NCBI GenBank assembly: GCA_947498325.1
Contig: CANMKE010000001.1
Span: 558,001-622,000, forward strand
Direction: 5' to 3'
DNA: 64,000 bases
DNA from: an uncultured Persicobacter sp.
GTDB taxonomy: Bacteria; Bacteroidota; Bacteroidia; Cytophagales; Cyclobacteriaceae
The notes under the pieces were generated by a model. It was given only the letters and a program-made list of their open reading frames with translations, had not been told where the DNA came from and made no database searches. Shown here piece by piece: positions 44,275 through 54,900 of the stretch. The translations under genes and the position numbers were made by a program. Each line of letters begins with the position of its first letter. The first letter of the stretch is position 1.

Positions 44275-47200
44275 ATGAAGAACTTTTTAAACTTATCTTT
44301 TTTACTGCTTTTGTTGTGCTCGGCACAGTTTTCAAAAGCCCAGTTATCGGTCACCGGGGCCGGTAATGCCCAAAAAATCTATAAAGAAATGGCGGGTTTT
44401 AATAGCCAAACGGCTACCACGAATAACCCCTGGAATAATGCCAACATGCGTAGTGCTTTTGAGAAAACCGGATCTCCGCTCATTCGCTATCCTGGTGGTA
44501 CTGTAAGTACCTATTGGGATTATCAAGAGGCTCGCCTGTTTAATGTTACTGAAGGTGAAATTGATGTCAACTCAACTAACCGTGCATTTATCGACAAAAA
44601 ACATGTCATCAACTGGATTAATACCTTCCCTCGTGGAAAAAACCCAGTTTCTGATCTCCAAAAGTTGATCAAACATATGGAGGGTCAAACTGAGGTAATG
44701 TGGGTATTGAACATGACCACCCCTGGTGCTGATTATTTCACTCAATTGTGGCAACGTGAAATAGACCAAACTCCTGGCAGTGATGATTGGTGGGCCATGA
44801 TGGATGTTCGTTATGACAATGCCATGATCATGCTTGAGGATGCTGAAAATCGCAATATCCCGATTAAGTATATTGAGTTTGGTAATGAGTATTTCTTTGC
44901 CAAAGGGCCTTCAGGTACAGGTTCTAATGGTGGTGCACAAGTGGAGCCTTATTCTGCAGGTTCAACCAACTACCCAGATTTAGTAGGGGCATTTCCTGAA
45001 GAGGGTGCGGCATATGCTATGGCAGTAAACAACTGGGCTGAGCGATTGAAAAAGCGTTTTCCGGGTGTTGTATTGGCAGCTACAGCTTCTGATGCCAACT
45101 CAGATGATGCTACCACTCGTCGTAATGCTTGGAACGAAAAAGTCGTGCCTCATTTGGATAAGGATTATATTGATGCGGTAAGTTTACACATCTATGGTGG
45201 TGTGCATGATGGTAATATGATCACTGATGAAGAGAATATGCTTGCTGCTTTGGGTTCTATAAAAGAATCTTGGGAACACGATAGCCTTCGTTCAAAAATG
45301 CCTAAGGATTTTGATTACTGGATCACTGAGTTTGATGCTACATCGAATAAACCTGAAGAGGGTGAACGTTCTTGGGGATTAGGGATGGCTTCTATCTTCC
45401 AGGCTTGGAACTGGATGAAAAATGGTAACCTTGGTTTGTTGTGTTTTCACCAATTTACAGATGTAGGTAAAGAATTACCTATCAATGCTTTTGGTGTTGC
45501 TTATTCCTTTTTGTCTAAAGCTTCTCGTGGATGTGAGTCGGCGGCATTGCTTAATATTGATGGCGTTGACCCAACGGATAAAGGTATTTTGCCTGTAATG
45601 GGAATGAAGTTCTCTCAAAACAGTCAAGGAACAGACCGCTACTTGTTTGTAAACTATACTGCAGAGAGCAAAACGATTGATGTAAGTACTTTAGAAGGTT
45701 TGGACGGTCAGGTTTATAACTTTACAAGCCAGGAATATGAGCGCGAAAATACACCAATTGAAGAAACAGCAACAATCACTGAAGGGCAAATTACGATTCC
45801 CGCTCACGGTTTAGCTTGGGTTGAATCGTCGGTAATTCATGTTGCTTCAGAATACATCCTTCGTGTGACTAATGCGGAAGATAAGGGTTCAGAAGTAGAT
45901 TTTGGTATTGACTTGGGGGCTGTAACTCCTGCGGAAGGTGAAGTGCATGAATTTGCATTGACGATTAAAAACCTTGGACCAGCAACTCTTGAGTTCCATG
46001 CAGAGCAACCTTTTGTATTCTCCAATACTGACGGTCCTTTTTCTATGAATTTGGATGGCTTTAAGTACACCTTGGTACCTGAGCAAGGTAGTGATTTTAC
46101 TCGCGTATATATTCAACTTGACCGCTCAGAAGTCGGTGAATATCTAAGCCAACTGTCTGTGATGAACGCTGATGGTTCGGTATTCAAATCCTTCACGATC
46201 AGAGCTGAGGTTGCCGAAATGCGTTCTGCATTATCGTTAAGATTTAACGGTCAGGTTTTCGGGCCAGGAGAGCACGATGCACAATTGACTAAAGTGATTG
46301 ACATTGGTACAACAAAAGAATACGAGCTTATCCTGTCTAACTCAGGGAAAGAAATCGCTATTTTCAAGGCCGATAGTACAGGTTGGTTTGGTGCTGAAGG
46401 ATTTACATTGGATCCATTAGCAGATGGTATTAACCCGGGTGAAGTTTGGGATAAACGATTGAGATTTACCGCTCAGGAATTAGGTGAATTTTCAGGGAAG
46501 TTGAGATTTACTACTGGTGGTACTGAAGCAGATCAGACCATTGTCTTGAACCTTACTGGTGAAGTAGAACAAAGCCCTCGATTTAAAAAAGCGTCCTACT
46601 TTTTTGGTACCGATCAACTAAGTAATGGCGATGTGATCGACTGTGGGAATGTGGAAGTGGAAACTGGCGCTAATGTATTTACTTTGCTTATTGAAAATCT
46701 GGGGAATGAGCCTTTGATGATCGATCAGGATGCTTCAGGCTTTTCTAATGGCAACTTTACATTGTCGAATTTACCAGCCTCTATTCCAGTAGGTGGGTTG
46801 TCAAGAGTTTCTATGACGGCTGATCATTCTACGGAGCGCCAATTGGCAGCAAACTTAAAGATTGTTACTGATGCTGATGAAAATTCAGAAATGAATTTCG
46901 CTGTTAAAGCCAACATTTATGAAAACGTTGCTAAAATTTATGTTACGCAGTCGGGTACTGTAATCGAGACTGGTGCTGAAATCGATTTTGGTAAATCAGA
47001 AGACGAAGAGGATGTTATTCGTAAAGTCTTTGTATTGGAAAATACAGGCTTTATTCAGCTTGAAATCTCTGAAATTACCAATGAAGGTGATGCAGAAGCA
47101 TTCATGATTGACGATGCAAACATGAAGAAAAGCTTGGCACAAGGAGAAAAGACAACCTTTGCAGTAGAATATAGCAGCATTGGAATAGCAGAAGTGATGT

Positions 47201-47538
47201 CGAAAATCACCTTAAAATCTAATGCCATTGAAGAATTTTCTTTTAATGCTAAAGGAGAAGGGAACTTTACGCTTTCAAATGACAAGTCCAAAGGAGGAAT
47301 ATTGCTTTTCCCATCGGTGATTAAATCTGGAGAAGGCTTAAACATTAATCCTTTTGATGGCGAGATCAGCCTGAGTATCACCTCTTTCAGCGGTCAGTCT
47401 CAAATTCAGTTTTCAGGAAATCACAAGCAGGTATCTGAAATTTTAAAATCAAAGATTCCTTCGCTGAATCCGTCGATGTATATCGTTCATATTTTCTATA
47501 ATCGCACATCATACTCACAAAAACTGATGATTCAATGA
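44275..47538 (+). CDS. Clan GH-A-like glycoside hydrolase, copy 2, with beta-sandwich modules and T9SS-like tail
   Basis: A 1087-residue secreted protein (signal peptide 'FLLLLLCSAQFSKAQ'). The catalytic part shares motif order with copy 1: 'LIRYPGGTVSTYWDY', Glu205 in YIEFGNEYFF and Glu352 in YWITEFDA, 147 apart. A beta-domain (~430-520) is followed by four or five choice-of-anchor/HYDIN-like units ('VDFGIDLGAVTPAEGEVHEFAL', 'IDCGNVEVETGANVFTLLIEN'). The C-terminus ('LNINPFDGEISLSI', 'MYIVHIFYNRTSYSQKLMIQ') resembles a T9SS sorting domain. It is probably exported to the surface while copy 1 stays cell-associated. Its TGA overlaps the next ATG. Confidence 0.82.
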   Translation: MKNFLNLSFLLLLLCSAQFSKAQLSVTGAGNAQKIYKEMAGFNSQTATTNNPWNNANMRSAFEKTGSPLIRYPGGTVSTYWDYQEARLFNVTEGEIDVNSTNRAFIDKKHVINWINTFPRGKNPVSDLQKLIKHMEGQTEVMWVLNMTTPGADYFTQLWQREIDQTPGSDDWWAMMDVRYDNAMIMLEDAENRNIPIKYIEFGNEYFFAKGPSGTGSNGGAQVEPYSAGSTNYPDLVGAFPEEGAAYAMAVNNWAERLKKRFPGVVLAATASDANSDDATTRRNAWNEKVVPHLDKDYIDAVSLHIYGGVHDGNMITDEENMLAALGSIKESWEHDSLRSKMPKDFDYWITEFDATSNKPEEGERSWGLGMASIFQAWNWMKNGNLGLLCFHQFTDVGKELPINAFGVAYSFLSKASRGCESAALLNIDGVDPTDKGILPVMGMKFSQNSQGTDRYLFVNYTAESKTIDVSTLEGLDGQVYNFTSQEYERENTPIEETATITEGQITIPAHGLAWVESSVIHVASEYILRVTNAEDKGSEVDFGIDLGAVTPAEGEVHEFALTIKNLGPATLEFHAEQPFVFSNTDGPFSMNLDGFKYTLVPEQGSDFTRVYIQLDRSEVGEYLSQLSVMNADGSVFKSFTIRAEVAEMRSALSLRFNGQVFGPGEHDAQLTKVIDIGTTKEYELILSNSGKEIAIFKADSTGWFGAEGFTLDPLADGINPGEVWDKRLRFTAQELGEFSGKLRFTTGGTEADQTIVLNLTGEVEQSPRFKKASYFFGTDQLSNGDVIDCGNVEVETGANVFTLLIENLGNEPLMIDQDASGFSNGNFTLSNLPASIPVGGLSRVSMTADHSTERQLAANLKIVTDADENSEMNFAVKANIYENVAKIYVTQSGTVIETGAEIDFGKSEDEEDVIRKVFVLENTGFIQLEISEITNEGDAEAFMIDDANMKKSLAQGEKTTFAVEYSSIGIAEVMSKITLKSNAIEEFSFNAKGEGNFTLSNDKSKGGILLFPSVIKSGEGLNINPFDGEISLSITSFSGQSQIQFSGNHKQVSEILKSKIPSLNPSMYIVHIFYNRTSYSQKLMIQ

Positions 47539-48992
47539 TGCGATTAACCTTCTTCATGCTCCTGGTAATTTCACTGGGGGCATGTTCACAAAAAAGCCAA
47601 TCTGAAAAAGCCGATACACCACAGCAACGCCCTAATATGGTGTTCATTTATGTGGATGATATGGGCTGGGCAGATCTGAGCTGTTACAACAATACCTATC
47701 ACGAAAGCCCGCGGATCGATGCTTTTGCGCAGCAGGGGGTTCGGTACACGAATGCCTACGCGCCTGCACCAGTTTGTTCGCCTGCAAGGGCAGGGGTTTT
47801 TTCTGGTCAGTATCCTGCCCGACTGGGGGTTACCGACTGGATTCCTGGCCATTGGCGACCTTATGAAAAAAAGCTCGCAGTGGTGAATCGCACTCAGCAT
47901 TTGCCTTTGGAAGTAGAAACTTTCGGCGAGGCATTGCGTGATGCGGGTTACAAAACCGGTTATTTCGGCAAATGGCATTTGGGCGATGAAGAAGAATATT
48001 TTGTCGATAAGCAAGGCTTTGACGATGTGGTCATGTATCAGGGTGGAGGAACTTATTATGGATTGAATAAGAAGTTTTACCCAACCCAACAGATTGAAGA
48101 TTCAGTTTACCTGACAGACGCACTGACCAATTATGCGGTAGATTTTCTGGAAAGAAATCAGGATTCCACCTTCTTTTTGGTGATTTCCCACTTTGCTGTT
48201 CACTTGCCTTTGGAGGTGCCAGACAGTCTGTATAATCAGTTCAAGGACAAGCCCCACACTATGCCAGTAAATAACCCCTGGTATGCTGGGATGATTAAGT
48301 CGCTGGACAATAACATCGGCCGTGTGCTGGATAAAATCGATGAGCTGAATTTGGCAGATAATACCATGATTGTTTTTTATTCCGACAATGGCGGCTTGCA
48401 TGAGCCTTACCGTAAGGAATATTTAAAATACACCCGCAATCAGCCGGTAACTTCCAATAAGCCTTTGAAAGGTGAGAAGGGGAACCTTTATGAAGGGGGA
48501 ATCCGTGTGCCGATGATCGTGCGTTGGCCTGGACATACCCATGCCAACACCGTATCGGATATTCCCGTGAGTGGGATTGATTTGTACCCGACATTTCTTG
48601 AAATTGCAGGCGTGGCAAAGGGCAACCGTACATTGGATGGTCAATCGATGATCCCGACTTTCGACGGGACAAGTACGGCGCAGGATCGTGCCCTATTCTG
48701 GCATTACCCTGTTTTTCACCACGGCGAACCGGCAAGTGCCATGCGGAAAGGCAACTATAAAGTGATTAAAAACTACATTACTGAAGAGGTGGAAATTTAT
48801 GATCTTTCTACTGACTTGGGAGAAAGTAAGAACATCGCTGATCAGGATGCTGAATTGACCGCAAAGTTAGTCAAGGAGCTCGATAGTCATCTCTCGGAGG
48901 TGAAAGCGGAATTGCCGAAAGACAATCCAGACTTCGACCCTAAACGCCGACATGAATGGGGAATTCATCCTGATAAGGAGCAAAATTTGTAA
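47535..48992 (+). CDS. S1-family sulfatase lipoprotein (formylglycine type)
   Basis: A 485-residue protein whose ATG overlaps the upstream stop (ATGA; a second ATG follows at once). A lipoprotein signal ends in 'VISLGAC'. The sulfatase signature PVCSPARAGVFSG has Cys81 as the formylglycine precursor, with 'YVDDMGWADLSCY' supplying the metal Asp-Asp and 'GYFGKWHLGD' the Lys/His of the active site. It needs FGE or anSME for maturation; neither is in this window. It desulfates a glycan, probably the same one attacked by the upstream hydrolases. The S1 subfamily is not determinable. It ends the operon before a terminator. Confidence 0.93.
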   Translation: MMRLTFFMLLVISLGACSQKSQSEKADTPQQRPNMVFIYVDDMGWADLSCYNNTYHESPRIDAFAQQGVRYTNAYAPAPVCSPARAGVFSGQYPARLGVTDWIPGHWRPYEKKLAVVNRTQHLPLEVETFGEALRDAGYKTGYFGKWHLGDEEEYFVDKQGFDDVVMYQGGGTYYGLNKKFYPTQQIEDSVYLTDALTNYAVDFLERNQDSTFFLVISHFAVHLPLEVPDSLYNQFKDKPHTMPVNNPWYAGMIKSLDNNIGRVLDKIDELNLADNTMIVFYSDNGGLHEPYRKEYLKYTRNQPVTSNKPLKGEKGNLYEGGIRVPMIVRWPGHTHANTVSDIPVSGIDLYPTFLEIAGVAKGNRTLDGQSMIPTFDGTSTAQDRALFWHYPVFHHGEPASAMRKGNYKVIKNYITEEVEIYDLSTDLGESKNIADQDAELTAKLVKELDSHLSEVKAELPKDNPDFDPKRRHEWGIHPDKEQNL

Positions 48993-49009
48993 GTTTTTAT
49001 TATTTTGAA

Positions 49010-49060
49010 AAAGTATCTTGGTTCAGGCATCTCACTTGGATCAAGATATCTTTTTTTTTA
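49010..49060 (+). terminator. Terminator between the sulfatase genes
   Basis: AAGTATCTTG pairs with CAAGATATCTT over a ~21-nt loop and is followed by T9. Confidence 0.75.
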
Positions 49061-49094
49061 GTGTTTTTGTTGGAGTTTACATTTGTACCGGACG

Positions 49095-49122
49095 GTACGG
49101 ACGTTGCATGCAACGTCCCTAC
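49095..49122. repeat. 28-bp near-perfect palindrome (REP/MITE-like intergenic repeat)
   Basis: The core GGACGTTGCATGCAACGTCC (49099-49118) is a perfect 20-bp palindrome, extended by GTA/TAC with a single mismatch on each side. Similar 'gacgttgcatgcaacgtc' repeats are dispersed in many bacterial genomes. A second small dyad (GTACCG-GAC-GGTAC, 49085-49098) abuts it. Confidence 0.75.
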
Positions 49123-49209
49123 AATAGCGATCTCTGATTTTTGTTTGATGATCTGGGCAACATCTTTGTACAAGCATTCACTCCATTTTTTTTAACCATC
49201 GCATCATCC

Positions 49210-50742
49210 ATGAGAACAATACCATCCTTATTTTTGAGTTTGATTTTATGTAGTTGGGCATGTAGTCCTGCTACCCAAAAACAACCCACCGCCGAGGCCA
49301 AACAGCCCAATGTGTTGTTTATCCTCGCCGATGATATGGGCTATGGCGATATTGCTGCCTATACCAATAACCCCTTGATGAACACCCCGAATCTTGATCG
49401 TTTGATGCAAGAGGGAACTTCATTCATGAATGCCCACACGCCTTCAGGGGTTTGTACACCTACCCGATATTCTGTTTTGACAGGCCGTTACAGCTGGCGT
49501 TCGAAGCTGCAAAGTGGCGTGCTTTTTGGCTTCGATCAGCCATTGATCGAAGAGGATGAGTTCACGATCGGGAAAATGTTCCAATCCAAAGGTTACCGCA
49601 CGGCATCCATTGGAAAATGGCATTTGGGCTTGCCGTGGGAATTGGCCGATGATTCCAACTATGAAGAGAGAACCAAAGATAAGATCTTCTTTCAAGTCTT
49701 GGCCAAAGAAAAAGACGTCAAGCCTAATGCGCCTTTCACCGATCAGCAATGGCACAACAAAAGAGGGTTTGATCATTTTTATGGCATCTCTGCCTCTTTA
49801 GATATCCCGCCTTATGGTTTTGTCGAGGATGCACATTACGTAAGTGCGCTTGACAGTGCTTTGCAGGATGAAAAACATCAGATCGACAACAAAAAAGATT
49901 TCTGGCGTGGAGGTTTATCCACCAGCGGATTCGACCCAAATGAGGTTTTGGATACTTTCGTGGACAAGGCTTCCGCTTTTATCACAAAAGATCAGGACAA
50001 ACCATTTTTCATTTATTTGCCATTCACCGCACCACACACGCCTTGGCTTCCTGCTGATGAATTTATTGGCAAATCAGGTGCCGGAAAATACGGTGATTTT
50101 GTTACGATGATGGATGCCTATGTGGGGCGTTTGGAGAAAGTGTTGGAAAAGACAGGACAGTTGGACAATACGATCATCATCTTCAGTTCCGACAATGGCG
50201 CATCGACTGCCTATATGCAGGAGCTTGGCGGCAATGGGCACCAGGCCAATGGAATTTACCGTGGGCAAAAGGGTGATTTGTATGAAGGCGGACACCGTGT
50301 GCCTTTGATCATGAAATGGAAAGGACATATCCCCGAAGGGCAAAAGCGAAACGACTTGGTGATGCTGAATGATATTGTGGCGACAATGGGCGACCTTGTT
50401 GGGGCAGAAATTCCATCGGGAGGCGCACAGGATTCCTACAGTTTTTATGGCGCACTGATGAACAATGCCGATTTTCAGGGGCGCACCTCAGCGGTGTACC
50501 ACTCGCAGGTAGGTACTTTCGGCTTGCAGTCTGGCGATTATAAGTTCATTGAGCATTTGGGCTCTGGAGGGTTCACCAAACCAAGAATTATTAAGCCGAA
50601 AAAAGGACAGGTTAACCGACAGTTATTCAACCTGAAGGAAGACCCTGCCGAGCAGAACGATTTGGCACCGACTTCCCCTGAGTTGGTGAAGAAAATGCAA
50701 GACGAACTGGATCAGATTCGTGGTTGGAAAAAAGCCATGTAA
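49210..50742 (+). CDS. S1-family sulfatase lipoprotein, second copy
   Basis: About 510 residues from the ATG at 49210 (signal 'IPSLFLSLILCSWAC'; a farther upstream start would spoil the lipoprotein signal). The signature is GVCTPTRYSVLTGRY with Cys82 as formylglycine precursor (C-x-P-x-R), plus 'ILADDMGYGDIAAY' and 'ASIGKWHLG'. It belongs to the arylsulfatase-like S1 group but differs clearly from the upstream sulfatase (CSPAR versus CTPTR, other inserts), so the two probably desulfate different positions. It is separated from the operon by a terminator and a palindromic repeat, so it has its own promoter. Confidence 0.93.
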   Translation: MRTIPSLFLSLILCSWACSPATQKQPTAEAKQPNVLFILADDMGYGDIAAYTNNPLMNTPNLDRLMQEGTSFMNAHTPSGVCTPTRYSVLTGRYSWRSKLQSGVLFGFDQPLIEEDEFTIGKMFQSKGYRTASIGKWHLGLPWELADDSNYEERTKDKIFFQVLAKEKDVKPNAPFTDQQWHNKRGFDHFYGISASLDIPPYGFVEDAHYVSALDSALQDEKHQIDNKKDFWRGGLSTSGFDPNEVLDTFVDKASAFITKDQDKPFFIYLPFTAPHTPWLPADEFIGKSGAGKYGDFVTMMDAYVGRLEKVLEKTGQLDNTIIIFSSDNGASTAYMQELGGNGHQANGIYRGQKGDLYEGGHRVPLIMKWKGHIPEGQKRNDLVMLNDIVATMGDLVGAEIPSGGAQDSYSFYGALMNNADFQGRTSAVYHSQVGTFGLQSGDYKFIEHLGSGGFTKPRIIKPKKGQVNRQLFNLKEDPAEQNDLAPTSPELVKKMQDELDQIRGWKKAM

Positions 50743-50766
50743 GCATCCTGCAAAACAGATAAAATT

Positions 50767-50804
50767 AAAAAGCCTGAAGGTCTCATCGACTTTCAGGCTT
50801 TTTG
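50767..50804. terminator. Bidirectional terminator
   Basis: AAAAAGCCTGAA pairs with TTCAGGCTTTTT; it serves the sulfatase and the convergent lipoprotein gene. Confidence 0.88.
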
Positions 50805-50827
50805 TTTGTTGTAACCTCAGTGAAGAA

Positions 50828-51541
50828 TTATAGGCTCAAGTGCTTGTTGACCACATCAGCATAAGAGATTTTCAACGTTACATTGTTTGATCCTTCTGCT
50901 AAATCATAAACTTTGAAGTAAGTGAATTTTGCAGGCACAATAATGATTTCCGTCTGTCCAGCATGCAGGTCATTCACTGTAAACTTCATCGGCTCATCAG
51001 TACCGTTGTTCATGCGTAAAGTATGAAACCCTTTTTGCTTCAGTTCATAAATACCGGCAACGTCCACTCGGGTAAAATCATCACTATTCTTCACCTTCAC
51101 CACTCGGTAACCCGCCTCAATGGCTTTATAAGGCGATACATTTACCGAAATGGTGGTTTCTCCCAAATGGTCATCCGTTTGATCCTGAATCATATCCAAT
51201 GACAGATCAGTGGTTTCATTCACACGGATATTGAAAACGGTAGGCTGGATGAGCACATACTTAATGCCGTCATGCATAAAACTGGCTTCCTGTACGGTAT
51301 GCTCTCCTGCGGAAAGAATGATATCCGACGCTTCCTCCGTAACCTGATAGTCCTTACCGTCGATCACCAAATCCAGAATCAGGTTTCCCATGTCCTCCTG
51401 TGTCGCTCTCGCATGGTCAGGTAAGTTGATGTTTAGCGCAAGGCTCAAAGTGCCGGTTGGTTCTTCCAGCATTTCCGGTGTGGTGTTACAGGCAGTAGCA
51501 AATAAGACCATCGATAATAGGGCAAAAAATAAATTTTTCAT
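50828..51541 (-). CDS. Lipoprotein of unknown function (DUF4493-like, tentative)
   Basis: A 237-residue protein with a lipoprotein signal ('LLSMVLFATAC'). 'GTLSLALNINLPDHARATQ' at the mature N-terminus is like the first strand of DUF4493/DUF4249-type lipoproteins of Bacteroidota, but the match is weak. The rest is beta-rich with no catalytic motif. It is encoded on the opposite strand within the polysaccharide locus. A glycan-binding role is only a guess. Confidence 0.65.
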   Translation of the reverse strand: MKNLFFALLSMVLFATACNTTPEMLEEPTGTLSLALNINLPDHARATQEDMGNLILDLVIDGKDYQVTEEASDIILSAGEHTVQEASFMHDGIKYVLIQPTVFNIRVNETTDLSLDMIQDQTDDHLGETTISVNVSPYKAIEAGYRVVKVKNSDDFTRVDVAGIYELKQKGFHTLRMNNGTDEPMKFTVNDLHAGQTEIIIVPAKFTYFKVYDLAEGSNNVTLKISYADVVNKHLSL

Positions 51542-51939
51542 AATAAATTAAAATGTTTTTCGGACGCCATCGTGGCGCCATTTTGCGAATATTAAAAATG
51601 AATAGGTTTGATCAGCTGTGGTGAAGCTGAAAGTGTTTTAATTGAAAAGGAGCATTTTTACAGCTGCAGCACGCCAAAAAGGAGTGGCATCAGGTGGTTT
51701 GAAAATGGGTAACGCTCGGCGATTTTTTTGCATCGTAACAGAACTTTCATTGGTTGATAAATTTTGGCTTCAAAGGCAATACAGGCCACTTGCAAGGGCA
51801 TTGTTTCGCTTTGTTTATGTGAATTTGGCAATCGAAAGTGAAGTGTAGATGCTTCGGAAATGTTTTGCTGGATTTTTTTTTAAATCGGAAGGGTGAACCT
51901 GCTCTTAGGTCACCATTATTTTTTCTTAACCCTCAATTC
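51542..51939. other. 398-nt divergent spacer
   Basis: Promoter region between the lipoprotein and the first propeller gene. Short frames have no support; no repeat or hairpin of note was seen. Confidence 0.5.
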
Positions 51940-54900
51940 ATGAAACTACATTATACTTATTTTTTCCTTCTGCTATTTTTTGGCTTTTACCCTGCCCAAA
52001 GTAGCTTTGCCCAGCAATTTGGCGACGCCGATCAGTGGGAGAGCCTGAACCCTGGTGGTGGAGGGCAGATTCAGGATTTATATTTCGATCAGCTGAAAGA
52101 AGGCCGGATGTGGTTTTCTTCAGACATGGAAGGGATTTACCGTTCCGATGATTTTGGAAATAGTTGGCAGCATGTCAGCAGGGACCTTATTCACAGTATG
52201 TCTTTCACCATGAAACAGTCCCATAATGGCAGCCGAATGTATCAGGGGGGGCTTTTCAATGCTAATATTTCTGATAATGCCGATGCTGATGATCCGAAGA
52301 ACATCACCTGGACACCCATTCCGATTACCGAGGGCGATGCCATTGCTGCGATTGCTATTTCTTCCGATGACCAAACAGTTGTGCTGGCGCCAGGCTGGCA
52401 GAACAAGGATCCGCAGAAATGTCAAAAGGCACTTTTGGAGCCTGTGCAGGACCTGACGACCGATAAATTTAATGGAAAGCGAAATATTTACATCAGTCGT
52501 GATGCTGGCAGCAGCTGGGAATCGGTGAACTATGAGGCTGAAGAAGGATACCGCCATGTATTCGGCGTAGCCATTCACCCCCAAAATGATCATATTTTTA
52601 TTGGCTCGGCGAGTGGAGTTTATCAGTCCACCAATCAGGGGCGTTCTTTTACTTTGATCCCCGAACCTGCCGATGCTTTGCGTGGGGCAGGTTATGCCAA
52701 TTCCTGTAACAACCGACCTGATGGTGGTTCACGTGGACTGACGATCGACCCCACAGGCAAACACCTTTATGCCGTTTACCAAACACAGGGAGGATCCAAT
52801 TACCTTGACAAACGGTGGGCGGTTTACCATGCTTCCATTGGGGAAGACGGTGCCGTGGGCGACTGGGAAAAAATCATGACTGGCCTTCAGGACAACTGTG
52901 AATGGTACAATCCCAAAGTTGATCCTCGCTCGACAGCAAACAGCCAAAAGCTGATGGTCGGGGTCGTTTGGGGAAATAATGTCAACCGTGTGGGTTTGTG
53001 GGAAAATACCCTCAATTTTGATGAACAGGATGCACTGGTATCAGATCAGTGGGAGTGGATCATCGACAAGCCTTCCACGGCCAACTGTTTCGATTTTGAA
53101 ATTGGGTGGGAAGATCGGGGCTTTATCGTTCGGGCCTTTGATTATGCACCATTGTCGTGGAGTAATCCAGCCATTTTAGCGATGGGCGGTATGAATGTCT
53201 TCCTCGGAAATCCAGCAAATGAAGGTTTTCCATGTACACCTGGCAGCTGGAAAGAGGTGTATGGCATGGTCGTTCCAAGTGAAGCCTCCACGCACACCAT
53301 GTCGCGCACACGCGGTTTTGCTTCTCCCTACGCCTATGACATGTCCGCTTATAAAAACTATATGGTACAGGGAAATGCGGACCACGGAATGCTTCAGAGT
53401 TTTGATTATGGCTATTCGTGGAGCTCTGAAGCGGGACCCTCGAATGTTACCAATGCCATGGCTACACTGATCATCGAAGGGGACAACCCATTGGTTTTAG
53501 TGGATGGAAGAGTAGGTTGGGGCGCGCCAAGTCCCGTGTCTGGTGGTTTGTATGCCCACCGATTGAACCTCGAAAAAATGGGTAATGCTTCCGACTGGAA
53601 GCTGATCGGCGGAAGCAGTTCTTCGTCGGCTGCCACAACTAATGGCTTGCCTTCAAGAAATTATCGGGTCATCACCAATGATCCATCGATCCCCCAGCGG
53701 GTTTATATCGGAACAAGGGGCGCATCATGGACAGGAACCAAAGGAGGAATATACCTTGCTGATGACATTTCGGCGGTTTATGAGGGGCAGGAAAACTGGC
53801 GAAAAATTACGGATAGCAGTTTTGATAATTTTGACGTCAGGGATGTATGGGTGGACCCCTATGATAGCGATTATATTTATTGCGCAGGACACCATTCGGG
53901 CAACAGTGGGCGGATTTTCCGTGGAAAGCGCAATGCCGACGGTTCCTATACCTGGACCGATTTGCCGAGTAGCTTTAATAAAGGAACCACCGACCTTTAT
54001 GCATGGGATCGTGGTAATGGCAGCAGCTGGCTGGTAGCCGCAACCACCATCAATAATGTCTATGGCATTTATATCAATAAATCGCCGCAGGCTGCCAACT
54101 TCAATACCGCTGCCGCCTGGGAATATACCGGCTTTGATACGGAGGCTTCTTTGGAAATCCGACCAGAAAAATGGCAGGTCAGGGAACGCACGATAAATAT
54201 TGGTGGATTGGCCGCATATGGCGACTACATCGTGGCCTGTACCATGATCGGGACCCACAAAAAAGGGCTTGGCGTCTTTTTGGCGAAAGTTACTGATGAT
54301 GAAAACTTGAGCTGGAGCGACTGGACGTACTCGGGGAAAAATCAGGTTTCAATGCCTCATCCGATGACCAATCAGGCCAAGATTTTTATAGAAAACGATA
54401 CGCCTTATTATTATGTCGCAACGGCGGGTATTGGGCCCTGGAGAAGAAGCCTTCCCGTAACTGATTGTGATTTGTCTTTGCCGAAATCCACTTTGGTTTT
54501 TCCTGCTGAAGGAGGGTCCCAATCCATAACCGTTGGAGGCGCAGCAGATTTTGAGCTTGCGGTGAATCATGATTTTATAACCGTAGCGAAAAATGGCCGC
54601 ACACTGACCATCACTGTGGCACCTTATGGTGATGTGGTTGACCGGCAGGGAGTTCTTGCCGTGATGGGCTGCGGAAGCGAACACCTCTCAATCATTCAGG
54701 AAGCTGCGGAAAGCAAAAAATATGAGCTGATTTTAAAGAATGCCACAGGTGCAGGCTTTTATGAGGCAGGCCAACAGGTTACCGTAAGCGCCAATGCCGA
54801 TGAAGGCGCAGGGGTATTTCTGAATTGGGCAGGGGCTACTTTTGTGCTCGGACAGGCGCTGGAAGAACGCGAACAAACTTTCGTGATGCCTGAAAGAAAC

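Noticed and set aside
51642-51848. 68-residue frame before the first propeller gene
   Set aside because: Short, non-ATG-like context and no conserved features; lies in the promoter region.
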